Part shown: positions 6,634-14,806 of the stretch, piece after piece
How the letters are laid out: every line of letters begins with the position of its first letter
Numbering within the stretch: position 1 is the stretch's first letter
NCBI GenBank assembly: GCA_005881295.1
Contig: VBHS01000254.1
Coordinates: 1 to 15,290 of the forward strand
DNA length: 15,290 bases
Reading direction: 5' to 3'
Source: Chloroflexota bacterium
GTDB taxonomy: Bacteria; Chloroflexota; Ktedonobacteria; Ktedonobacterales; Ktedonobacteraceae
Notes under the pieces: generated by a model
Seen by the model: the letters and a program-made list of their open reading frames with translations, nothing else
What the model was told of the DNA's origin: nothing
Database searches by the model: none
Position numbers and translations under genes: made by a program

Positions 6634-8191
6634 ATGAATAGAATGTTATTCCAGCACAGCAAATATGCTTCTGGTGTTGTGTTACTGACCATTCTGCTTG
6701 GCGTCATGGGGGTAGGAGCGACCATAGCCCAGCTGGTCTTTCTTAGTAAGGTTGTGAACAGCGTATTTCTGGCGCACGGAACGCTTGTTCAGGTTGGTCC
6801 GCTCCTGTTCCTCTTGTTAGGGTTGATCATAGTGCGAGCAGCGCTCACCTGGTTGCGCGAAGTGACCACGCAACAGGCGGCGATTCGTGTCAAGTCCGCG
6901 CTACGCCTGCGATTATTCGCGCACCTGTTACAGTTAGGGCCAGCCTATAGTAAGAGCGAATCTACGGGCGAGCTGGTTGCGACGGCCAGCGAGGGCATTG
7001 AGCGCCTCGATGCCTATGTCAGCCGTTATCTTCCTCAGATTGCGCTCAGTGTGCTGGTACCATTAATGATTGCAGCGTATATTTTCCCTATCGACTGGCG
7101 CGGCGGGCGAAAGGGTGGCGCGCCTCAGCAATACCTTCGGGGAAAGAACGCTCAAAGTGCTGCGCGTCGCTTTTCTATCAGGGATGGTACTCGAATTCAT
7201 GGCCTCAGCCGCGATAGGGCTGGTTGCCGTGATATTGGGAGTACGCTTGATAGATAATAACATCACCTTTGAGAGTGCCTTTCTGGTTTTGCTGCTCACC
7301 CCGGAATTTTACCGTCCCTTGCGAGAACTTGGTGTAGCGCGTCACGCGGGCATGGAGGGCAAAGCGGCGGCCAAACGCATCATCGAAATTTTAGAGACTC
7401 CGCTGCCTGTGCAAAGGGTTGCTACATCGCGCAAGCCACTTGTCGACCCACTCACCATTACCTGTGCCGGTGTGACATATACGTATCCCGGCAGCGAACG
7501 CTCCGCGCTGTCGGGGGTCAACCTGACATTGCCCGCGGGGAGTTGCACCGCGCTGGTTGGGCGCAGTGGCGCGGGTAAAAGCACGCTGGTCAACCTGCTC
7601 CTGCGCTTTATGGACGCGCAGGACGGGAGCATCACCGTCAACGATATTCCGCTCTCAGCGTTGCCTGTTGAAACGTGGCGTGAATATATTGCCCTGGTGC
7701 CACAACGACCCTATCTTTTCTATGGCAGTGTAATGGCGAATATCCGTATGGCGCGGCCATCTGCGAGCGCGCAAGAAATCATCGAGGTGGCCGAACTCGC
7801 GGGCGCTGCAGAGTTCATCAATCAACTGCCAAGCGGCTACGAAACTGAGATTGGGGAGCGCGGGGCGCGTTTGAGCGCTGGTCAGGCGCAGCGTATCGCT
7901 ATTGCGCGCGCGTTTCTTAAAGATGCCCCGTTGCTCATCCTGGATGAACCAACTTCGAGTCTCGATCCTAAAAGCGAAATGCTCATCCGGCAAGCGCTGG
8001 AACGCCTGATGCACAATCGCACGGCGCTGGTGATAGCCCACAGGTACAACACTATAGCCAGCGCAGAGCAGATAGCCATCATGGAGCATGGGAAAATCGT
8101 CGAGATAGGCAAGCCGGAAAGGCTCCTGCAGCAAGATGGCTCCTACACACAACTGATGGAGATGTACAGAAAGGCGCGGGTAACGATATGA
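6634..8191 (+). pseudogene. cydD: CydD-like ABC exporter subunit, broken by an internal frame-changing deletion
   Basis: CydD is one half of the CydDC heterodimeric thiol (glutathione/cysteine) exporter needed for assembly of cytochrome bd. The ATG at 6634 follows GGCGGAGG closely. The first frame gives two membrane segments, the LREVTTQQAA and TGELVATASEGIERLDAY regions, RYLPQ, and a membrane segment ending FPIDW (7081-7098). The frame then changes between about 7096 and 7112. The second frame resumes at AGERVARLSNTFGERTLKVL and continues through a complete nucleotide-binding domain: Walker A GRSGAGKST, signature LSAGQ, Walker B LLILDEPTSSLD, and a final His region IAHR. Against remembered E. 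coli CydD, about 60 residues are missing at the join, including a transmembrane segment. In the original frame translation stops at 7255-7257. The 3' end overlaps cydC by 4 nt (ATGA). Family call firm; whether the lesion is real or an assembly fault is open. Confidence 0.85.
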
Positions 8192-9718
8192 AGGTATTTT
8201 TACGCCTGCTCTCATTTTTGTCTGCCTTTCGCTGGTTGGTGGCGCTGGCCATACTCCTTGGCAGTATCATGATCGCCAGTAATATATTGCTGCTGGGCAT
8301 GGCGGCGTACCTGATAGCGGCTGCTGCGCTCGGTCCGCTATTAGCCATACTCACCATTCCCATTTATATTGTGCGCCTCATGAGCGTTTCACGCGCGGGG
8401 TCACGTTATGCCGAGCGCGTGGTCTCCCATAATGTGACGTTCCGTTTGCTCGCACGGCTGCGTACCTGGGTCTACCGGCGTCTCGAACCACTGGCGCCCG
8501 CTTATTTGCATAAGCAGCGCAGCGGTGACATGCTCACGCGCATCGTGGCAGATGTAGATGAACTACAAAATGTCTACCCAGGGCGTGCCAGACCTGCTGG
8601 CATATGGACAGGCTGACACGCAGCTGCGCAGCGTCGCGACGCTTGAGAAAAAACTGGACCAGATACAACAGCGTATGGCCGTAATCGCGGGTCTGCAACA
8701 GGCGCTCAACGATCTATTGATGAACCTGGCCCTGTGGAGTTTGCTCATCCTGGCAATTCCGCTGGTTGTCGCCAAGGCCATTGCCGGTGTATATCTGGCC
8801 TTCCTCGCGCTGGTCATCCTGGCAAGCTTTGAAGCAGTGCAGCCCCTGGCGGAGGCATTTCAGAAGCTAGGACACTCGGTCGCCGCCGGTGAGCGACTAT
8901 TCAAAGTGACGGATACCAACCCACAGGTGCAGGAGCCTGTTGCACCGCTGCCGGTTCCCAGCAATACACCCGGCAGGTTCAGCCTCGAGTTTGACCATGT
9001 GCATTTCGCTTATCAGTCCGACGAAGGCCAGGTTGTACATGATATCAGCTTTGAGGTGTCCACCGGCAAACGCATCGCCATCGTGGGGGCAAGCGGCGCC
9101 GGAAAAAGTACACTGGTCAACCTTGCCCTGCGTTTCTGGGACCCGGACAAGGGAACCATTCGCCTGAATGGATACGACATCCGGCAATACGCGCTCGGCG
9201 ACCTGCGCGGCCTCATTGGCGTTGTGTCCCAGGATACCTATTTGTTCAACGACTCCATGCGTGGTAACCTGTTATTGGCGCGGCCAGAGGCCAGCGATAG
9301 TGAGATTGAGCAGGCCCTGGAGCAGGCACAACTGACTGCGTTCATTCAACAATTGCCCAGAGGACTGGCTACATGGGTGGGCGAACAGGGACTGCGCCTC
9401 TCCGGCGGCGAACGACAGCGGCTAGCCATTGCGCGTGCGCTGCTCAAAGATGCTCCCCTGCTCGTACTTGACGAGGCGACAGCAAATTTGGACCCCATGA
9501 CGGAACACACATTGCTCGATGCGCTCGATATGCTCATGCAAGGGCGCACAACACTGGTGATTACGCATCGCCTTGTGAGGATGGAGCGTATGGATGAAAT
9601 CCTGGTGCTTGATGAAGGAAGCATTCGGGAGCGCGGAACACACGAACAACTTTTGCGGTCGGGCGGACTGTATCAACAGATGGTGCAGTTGCAAGAGGGT
9701 ATACTCAGTTTGACGTGA
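8188..9718 (+). pseudogene. cydC: CydC-like ABC exporter subunit, broken by an internal frame-changing deletion
   Basis: Partner of CydD in the thiol exporter. It starts at ATG 8188, overlapping the cydD stop. The first frame shows two membrane segments, SRAGSRYAERVVSHNVTFR, RLEPLAPAYL and SGDMLTRIVADVDELQN, all typical of CydC. The frame changes between about 8566 and 8582; the second frame resumes at QGVPDLLAYGQADTQL and runs intact through the remaining membrane part (ASFEAVQPLAEAFQ) and a full nucleotide-binding domain: Walker A GASGAGKST, signature LSGGERQRLAIA, Walker B LLVLDEATANLD, and ITHR. Against remembered E. coli CydC about 70-75 residues are absent, covering two transmembrane segments. 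In the first frame translation ends at 8614-8616. No other stops or frame changes are seen. The 3' end is 40 nt before cydA. Confidence 0.85.
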
Positions 9719-9758
9719 ACGTTTTGATTGACAGAGCGGGACTATCAGGAGGAAGAGG

Positions 9759-10951
9759 ATGGATACATCAACTATCTTCTCACGCTTACAATTTGCTTTT
9801 ACGATTTCCTTTCACTACCTTTTTCCCCAATTCACGATGGGGCTGGCATTGCTCCTCGTGATTCTCAAAGTCTTGTATGTGTGGCGCAAAGATGAGCGCT
9901 ACAACTCAAGCGCGCATTTCTGGGGGAAAATTTTTGCCATTTCCTTCGTGTTTGGCGTCGTGACCGGCATACCGATGGAGTTTCAATTTGGCACGAACTG
10001 GGCCCGATTCTCGGCGTACGCAGGTGAGATCATCGCCCAGACACTGGCGATGGAGGGTGCGTTCGCCTTCTTCCTTGAATCGGCATTCCTGGGCATATTT
10101 TTGTTTGGCGAACAGGTCTTTGGACAAAAGATGCATCTGTTCTCAGCAATCATGTTATGGCTGGGGACATGGGCTTCGGGCGGCTTTATCATCGCTTCCA
10201 ATGCATGGATGCAGCATCCAGTTGGCTACACCATGACACCAGATGGTAAATTGCATCTCACTAATTACTGGGCGGTACTGTTCAATCCCTGGATTATACC
10301 GGATTTCATGCACGCAATTAGCGGCGCAGTCATTACCGCAGCGTTTGTGATGACAGGATTAGGGGCCTACTACCTGCTGGCAAAACAACATAACGACTAC
10401 GCGCGCATCTTTGTGACCATCGGAGTGATCGTGGGACTGATTGCCAGCGCGTTTCAACTCTTTCCCACCGGTGACATGGAAGGTTCACAGGTTACAGCAT
10501 ACCAGCCTACGAAACTTGCCGCGATGGTGAAATGCTCTATTACAGCTATCACATCATGGTTGGGCTGGGTACCATTTTCATCGCCATCATGGCCCTGGCC
10601 TGTTTCATGCTCTGGCGGCGCCGGCTCTTCACCACGCGCTGGATGCACTGGATTCTGTTCCTGGCGATCCCTTTCCCATTCATCGCCAATATCGCCGGTT
10701 GGTTCACGACCGAACTTGGTCGCCAGCCCTGGATTGCCTTCGGACTGCTGCACACCGTCAACGGCTCATCTACGATCATCTCGACAGGTAATGTCATCTT
10801 TACGCTGGTCGGTTTCGCCGGTATGTACCTGCTGCTGGGGCTGATATGTGTCTTGCTACTTGTGTTTGAGGCATTGCAGGGCCCCATCGCAGGGGGAGGG
10901 GAAGAAAAACAGCCGCAAGAGTCGGAGGGAATCAGCGACCAGATAGCTTAA
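9759..10951 (+). pseudogene. cydA: Cytochrome bd ubiquinol oxidase subunit I, broken at the Q-loop
   Basis: CydA is the haem- and quinol-carrying subunit of the bd-type terminal oxidase. The start ATG 9759 follows AGGAGGAAGAGG. The first frame has haem ligand H19 (SFHYLFPQ), MEFQFGTNW, the MEGAFAFFLES proton/haem region, NPWIIPDFMHAISG with the b558 His, and FPTGDMEGSQVTAYQPTKLAAM. Here, where the conserved Glu of the Q-loop should follow, the frame changes (10524-10532). The second frame resumes directly at MLYYSYHIMVGLG, which holds the b558 Met, and continues with GWFTTELGRQPW to a stop at 10949-10951. The Q-loop, the quinol-oxidising segment, is missing, by family comparison about 60-70 residues. 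The first frame would end at 10842-10844. The remaining sequence is well conserved. A product without the Q-loop, and frameshifted, should not work. Confidence 0.87.
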
Positions 10952-10969
10952 ATTGAGGAGAAATGTACG

Positions 10970-12010
10970 ATGCAAACGTTATGGTTTATCCTGGTAGGTT
11001 TCATGCTCACCATGTACGTGGTATTGGACGGCTTCGACCTGGGAGCAGGGGCCATCCACCTCTTCGCCGCAAAAAATGACGAGGAACGCCGGATGATTCT
11101 ACGGGCAATCGGACCCGTATGGGACGGAAATGAAGTCTGGCTAATCGCCGCTGGCGGCACAATTTTCTTCACCTTTCCTTTGCTTTACGCCTCCAGCTTC
11201 AGCGGCTTCTATCTGCCGCTGATCATCGTCCTCTGGCTCCTGATGTTTCGCGGTGTCTCCGTCGAACTGCGCAGTCGCATCGCAAATCCGGTCTGGGCAT
11301 CGTTCTGGGATGGGATGTTCTTCCTTGGCAGCACCCTGCTCGCCATCTTTTTCGGTGCGGCGATGGCCAATGTGATTCGCGGCGTTCCATTGGACAAAAG
11401 CGGCATCTTTTTTGAGGCGCTCTGGACAGATTTCAATCCGTTCAGTGCAAACCCTGGCATCCTCGATTGGTACACTGTTCTTGTCGGCCTCATGGCGCTG
11501 GCAGCTCTGATTGTGCATGGCGCCACCTATATTGCCGTCAAGGTGGAGGGCCCGCTCAATGCGCGCTCCCGGTTGATTGCCAGGGGAGCATTGGTGGCAA
11601 CGATTGTGCTTACTATTCTGACTACGATTGCTACCTTTGCCGTGCAGCCGCAGATGAGCACAAATTACCTGGGCAATCCCTGGGGTTTCATCTTTCCCGC
11701 TATTGCTCTTATCGGCCTCATCGGGGTAGGCTATTTCAACTTCAGGCAGCGTGATCTTGCCTCCTTTATCTCATCGTGCGCCTTCATCGTGGGCATGCTC
11801 GCCAGCGTAGCCTTTGGCTTATACCCCTTGCTTCTACCGGCGGTCAACCGTGCGAATAGCCTGACCATCTACAATGCATCGGCCTCCCAATATGCTCTGA
11901 CCGTTGGCTTGATCTGGTGGATTCTCGGTATGATCCTTGCCATCATCTACTTCACTTTTACCTATCGCACGTTCTGGGGCAAGGTATCCAGCGTGGGGGG
12001 ATACGAATAA
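10970..12010 (+). CDS. cydB: Cytochrome bd ubiquinol oxidase subunit II
   Basis: A 346-residue multi-pass membrane protein, the normal length for CydB. Family marks are YVVLDGFDLGAG (residues 16-27), GPVWDGNEVWL (48-58), the long hydrophobic run with LLMFRGVSVELR, and GNPWGFIFPAIAL. CydB pairs with CydA to form the oxidase that reduces oxygen with quinol electrons. TTGAGGAG lies about 10 nt before the ATG; the gene begins 18 nt after the cydA stop, so the two are cotranscribed. Unlike its three upstream partners it shows no frame change or missing block. Its conservation suggests that loss of the others, if real, is very recent. Confidence 0.93.
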   Translation: MQTLWFILVGFMLTMYVVLDGFDLGAGAIHLFAAKNDEERRMILRAIGPVWDGNEVWLIAAGGTIFFTFPLLYASSFSGFYLPLIIVLWLLMFRGVSVELRSRIANPVWASFWDGMFFLGSTLLAIFFGAAMANVIRGVPLDKSGIFFEALWTDFNPFSANPGILDWYTVLVGLMALAALIVHGATYIAVKVEGPLNARSRLIARGALVATIVLTILTTIATFAVQPQMSTNYLGNPWGFIFPAIALIGLIGVGYFNFRQRDLASFISSCAFIVGMLASVAFGLYPLLLPAVNRANSLTIYNASASQYALTVGLIWWILGMILAIIYFTFTYRTFWGKVSSVGGYE

Positions 12011-12029
12011 GACTGGAGATCCCAAAACC

Positions 12030-12054
12030 AAAAAAACCACCTTCCGCCAGCGGA
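12030..12054 (-). terminator. Possible weak terminator of the sugar dehydrogenase gene
   Basis: On the minus strand TCCGC-TG-GCGGA (12054-12043) is followed by AGGTGG and then seven T (12036-12030). The hairpin is only 5 bp with a 2-nt loop and the T-run is offset, so the signal is weak. It sits in the 74-nt gap between convergent cydB and the dehydrogenase gene, where a terminator is expected. Confidence 0.3.
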
Positions 12055-12084
12055 TGTTCTCTACTAGCCTGCGCAGCATAACCG

Positions 12085-13296
12085 CTACGAATGCTGCGTC
12101 CAGCTAATGCGGTAGATCATTCCCCCCTTGTCGTCGCTGACATAGAGAGCGCCATCGGGTCCTACAGCCAGGCCGACAGGACGGCCAACGGCGGTGTCAT
12201 TGTTGGCAAGCCAGCCCGTGGCGTAATCCTGGGCAGGGCCGGTAATCCGGCCATTGGCGTCCATGGGAATAAAGACAACCTTGTAGCCGGTGGGTATACT
12301 GCGGTTCCACGAGCCATGAAACGCCACGAAGAGTCCATGATACCTCTGGGGAAACTGAGGAGCGTTATAGAATGCCAGGCCAAGGGGTGCCGAGTGCGCT
12401 TGCATCTTCAGCAGCGGCTGCACCACGCCCTTGCAATCACCGGAATGTCCGTAATTGGGATCGATGATATCTCCCGCCTGGCAGCGCGGCCAGCCATAGT
12501 TGCCGCCATCTTGTAGTGCATAAATCGTTTCGGGTGGAGTGTTATCGCCCATGTAGTCGCGCCCGTTGACGGTGACCCAGATTTGCCGGTTCCATGGGTT
12601 CACGGCCATCCCCACTGCGTTACGTAGCCCACGGCTGTACAGTCGCCCTCCACTCCCATCCAGGTGATATACCCAGATGGCGGCGCGATGGGGGTCCGAC
12701 TCGACGCAGTCGTTGCAGGTTGATCCGATGGAGAGGTAGAGATTGCCATCAGGGCCGACGAGAATGGTGCGCGTTGTGTGATTGCCGCCCGTGGGCACGT
12801 TGGGTACGATGACCTGCCTTGTCGTTACTTTCAGGTCTGGCCCCAATGTAAAGCGACTGATACGCGACTGCTCACCAACATAAAGCGCGCCGTCGTAAAA
12901 GAGCAGACTTGTAGGGTCGTCAAGTCCGCTTACAACCACGACCTTGTTTTGAGCTTTCCCAACATGGTGCGGATCAGGCAGCGCTACAATGCTTCCCTTC
13001 CCTCGCTCTGCTACGAACAGCGTGCCATCAGGGCTGAATGTGATAAAGCTCCGTGATGAGAGTCCGGAGTAGAACACCGATGCCTGGAAGCCTGGAGGAA
13101 GATGCACATCTGCGACGCCTTCCTCGCCCCCGACGGTATGGGAACCTGAAATGAGTAGGTGAATCTGGTGACGCTGGCTGTAAAGCAGGCCAGCCAGTAG
13201 TATAACGACAACGAGCAAAATAGTCAGGCCTATTCGCCCGCGTTTTGTAGACCAGGGAAGGTGCCTCCCTGAGCCATTTTGTTTGTAAAAACTCAT
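12085..13296 (-). CDS. Membrane-anchored PQQ-dependent sugar (sorbosone/glucose) dehydrogenase family protein
   Basis: A 403-residue protein of the glucose/sorbosone dehydrogenase (GSDH) beta-propeller family. A basic N-terminus and one transmembrane helix (about 20-40) anchor it with the propeller outside. Family landmarks are HLPPGFQASVFYSGL (65-79), GNHTTRT (171-177, His173 candidate catalytic base), GSTCNDC (191-197), RGLRNAVGMAVNP (222-234), GRDYMGDNTPPE (245-256), GGNYGWPRC (264-272), AHSAPLGLAFY (300-310) and FHGSWNRSIPTGYKVV (326-341). Relatives oxidise sugars with PQQ and calcium; substrate and cofactor use here are inferred. I chose ATG 13296; a TTG at 13314 would add six residues. 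A good promoter lies 53-88 nt upstream, so it can be expressed apart from the P450 gene 116 nt before it. Confidence 0.87.
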   Translation of the reverse strand: MSFYKQNGSGRHLPWSTKRGRIGLTILLVVVILLAGLLYSQRHQIHLLISGSHTVGGEEGVADVHLPPGFQASVFYSGLSSRSFITFSPDGTLFVAERGKGSIVALPDPHHVGKAQNKVVVVSGLDDPTSLLFYDGALYVGEQSRISRFTLGPDLKVTTRQVIVPNVPTGGNHTTRTILVGPDGNLYLSIGSTCNDCVESDPHRAAIWVYHLDGSGGRLYSRGLRNAVGMAVNPWNRQIWVTVNGRDYMGDNTPPETIYALQDGGNYGWPRCQAGDIIDPNYGHSGDCKGVVQPLLKMQAHSAPLGLAFYNAPQFPQRYHGLFVAFHGSWNRSIPTGYKVVFIPMDANGRITGPAQDYATGWLANNDTAVGRPVGLAVGPDGALYVSDDKGGMIYRISWTQHS

Positions 13297-13327
13297 ATAC
13301 AGTCCAGGTGTCAACCATCATGCTTTC

Positions 13328-13344
13328 GAAGAACGCTATTCTTC
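13328..13344. promoter_or_regulatory. Short inverted repeat in the dehydrogenase leader
   Basis: GAAGAA (13328-13333) and TTCTTC (13339-13344) form a perfect 6-bp inverted repeat around a 5-nt centre. It lies just downstream of the -10 box of the promoter at 13356-13384, where a repressor could block initiation. Six base pairs can arise by chance, so the operator role is a guess. Confidence 0.2.
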
Positions 13345-13355
13345 TGACCGGAAGG

Positions 13356-13384
13356 AGTATAGCAGAGCTGGAATGATGAATCAA
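13356..13384 (-). promoter_or_regulatory. Sigma-A type promoter of the sugar dehydrogenase gene
   Basis: On the minus strand TTGATT (13384-13379), a 17-nt spacer and TATACT (13361-13356) are in ideal arrangement. Transcription would start near 13349, leaving a leader of about 53 nt to ATG 13296. It lies wholly in the gap between the P450 stop and the dehydrogenase start. Confidence 0.6.
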
Positions 13385-13412
13385 GTTTACTTTCATCATC
13401 GGTTAGCAACCC

Positions 13413-14780
13413 TCATGCGACTGGCACAGTCGCCACTTTTGGCGTGGCTTCCAATATCATGTGCATTCCATATTTGGGACGCAGGGTTATACGCGGTTGG
13501 GGTACCACAGGGAAGCCGGGTACCAGGCGCGGCGTGAAACGCTGGAGAATGCTTGCCACCAGCAGTTTCGTCTCCATTTCGGCAAAAGGCATGCCAATGC
13601 ACATGCGTGGGCCTCCGCCAAAGGGGAAGTAAGCCCCCTGCGGAACCTTCTGCCCGCTGACCGGGTCCCAGCGCTCCGGGCGGAAATTCTCGGGATCACC
13701 CCAGATGTCCGGCAGGTTGTGCGTTACCCACTGGCTCAACAGTGCTACCGTGTTGGCCGGGAAATGGTAGCCATCGAGGTCGAACGCCTCAAGAGCGCGC
13801 CGTCCCTGTAGCCACGCGGGCGGATAGCAGCGCCAGGATTCGTTGATGACCCACTCCAGGTACGGCAGTCGCGCCAGGTCAGCTATAGTAGGCGTGCGGC
13901 CTGCCAGCACCGTTTGAAGTTCTGCCAGCAATTTATCGTAAACCGCGGGATGTTGCGACAGCAGGTAGAAGGTCCAGCTCAGCGTGTTCTGCGCAGTCTC
14001 GTGGCCCGCAGCCACAAAGGTCAACACCTGGTCGTGTACCTGCTTATCCGTCATAGTATTGCCCTCGTCCTGGGCTTCCAGCAGCATGGAAAGCACATCT
14101 CCCACGTCTTGCCCTTCTGCACGATGTTGCTTGATCAACGCGTAGACAAAGTCATCAATTGTGCGCGAACCAGCCTCTCGCCTCCGATTTTTCTCGAGGG
14201 GAAGGCGGCGCTCCAATTTAGCCAGCGAACTAAAGCGCCGCTGCGTATTGTTGATTACATCATTAAATGCGTGGCCCAACGTGATAGCCTGCGCTGGAGA
14301 ATCGATGTTGAAGAGCGACTTGAGAATGATGCGCAGCGTCAACTGCTGCATGGACTGTGCCATATCAATCTCTGTGCCAGCCTGCCATGTCTCCAGCAAC
14401 TCCTGCGTAAACTGCACCATCACATCAGCATAGCCTTCCACGCGCTTCCTGTGAAACGCGGGCTGCACGAGCCTCCGCTGCTGGCGGTGGATCTCGCCAT
14501 CGGTGGTGAGCAGCCCATCGCCGAGGAAAGCCTTCAAGTTAGCGCCGTTACCAAGATTGGGCTTTATGAAATTGCGCGGGTGTTCCATCAGAAAGTAGCG
14601 TATATGCTCTGGACGAAAAAACGCCACCACCGTTTCATTAGCCAGGCGCAGATGCGCCATACGCCCAAATTGCTGCTGTGTCCCTCGCATAAACGTGAGC
14701 GGATCACGCTGAAATTGTAAACCATTGCCCACGATCGGTAACCCTTTGGGCCCTGCTGGTAAGGTTGCTGTCTGCTTCAT
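13413..14780 (-). CDS. Cytochrome P450
   Basis: A 455-residue soluble P450 with every core motif: I-helix AAGHETA (257-263, proton-delivery E261/T262), K-helix ExxR as ESWR (314-317), the PERF-like FRPERW (366-371), and the haem-binding loop FGGGPRMCIG (387-396) with thiolate ligand C394. No N-terminal membrane anchor is present: it opens with TLPAGPKGLPIVGN, a proline-rich start like that of bacterial CYP102-domain or CYP4/CYP110-like fatty-acid and terpene hydroxylases. The substrate is unknown. No ferredoxin or reductase gene is in the window, so electrons must come from elsewhere. AAGGAC is about 10 nt before ATG 14780. It starts 26 nt after the TetR stop on the same strand, implying cotranscription and probable control by that regulator. 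Confidence 0.93.
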   Translation of the reverse strand: MKQTATLPAGPKGLPIVGNGLQFQRDPLTFMRGTQQQFGRMAHLRLANETVVAFFRPEHIRYFLMEHPRNFIKPNLGNGANLKAFLGDGLLTTDGEIHRQQRRLVQPAFHRKRVEGYADVMVQFTQELLETWQAGTEIDMAQSMQQLTLRIILKSLFNIDSPAQAITLGHAFNDVINNTQRRFSSLAKLERRLPLEKNRRREAGSRTIDDFVYALIKQHRAEGQDVGDVLSMLLEAQDEGNTMTDKQVHDQVLTFVAAGHETAQNTLSWTFYLLSQHPAVYDKLLAELQTVLAGRTPTIADLARLPYLEWVINESWRCYPPAWLQGRRALEAFDLDGYHFPANTVALLSQWVTHNLPDIWGDPENFRPERWDPVSGQKVPQGAYFPFGGGPRMCIGMPFAEMETKLLVASILQRFTPRLVPGFPVVPQPRITLRPKYGMHMILEATPKVATVPVA

Positions 14781-14806
14781 ATGTTTGTCCTTACGCTCGA
14801 TAAACG

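Noticed and set aside
6634..10951. Programmed ribosomal frameshifting or bypassing as the reason for the cyd frame changes
   Set aside because: Conserved residues are missing at each join, which shifting cannot supply, and no slippery heptamer with a following structure was seen at the three sites.
12072..12098. 8-bp inverted repeat CGCAGCAT/ATGCTGCG near the end of the dehydrogenase gene as a terminator
   Set aside because: It spans the stop codon and is not followed by a T-run on either strand.
13914..14720. A 268-codon plus-strand open frame
   Set aside because: It lies wholly antisense to the P450 gene, whose motifs are all in the other strand's frame.
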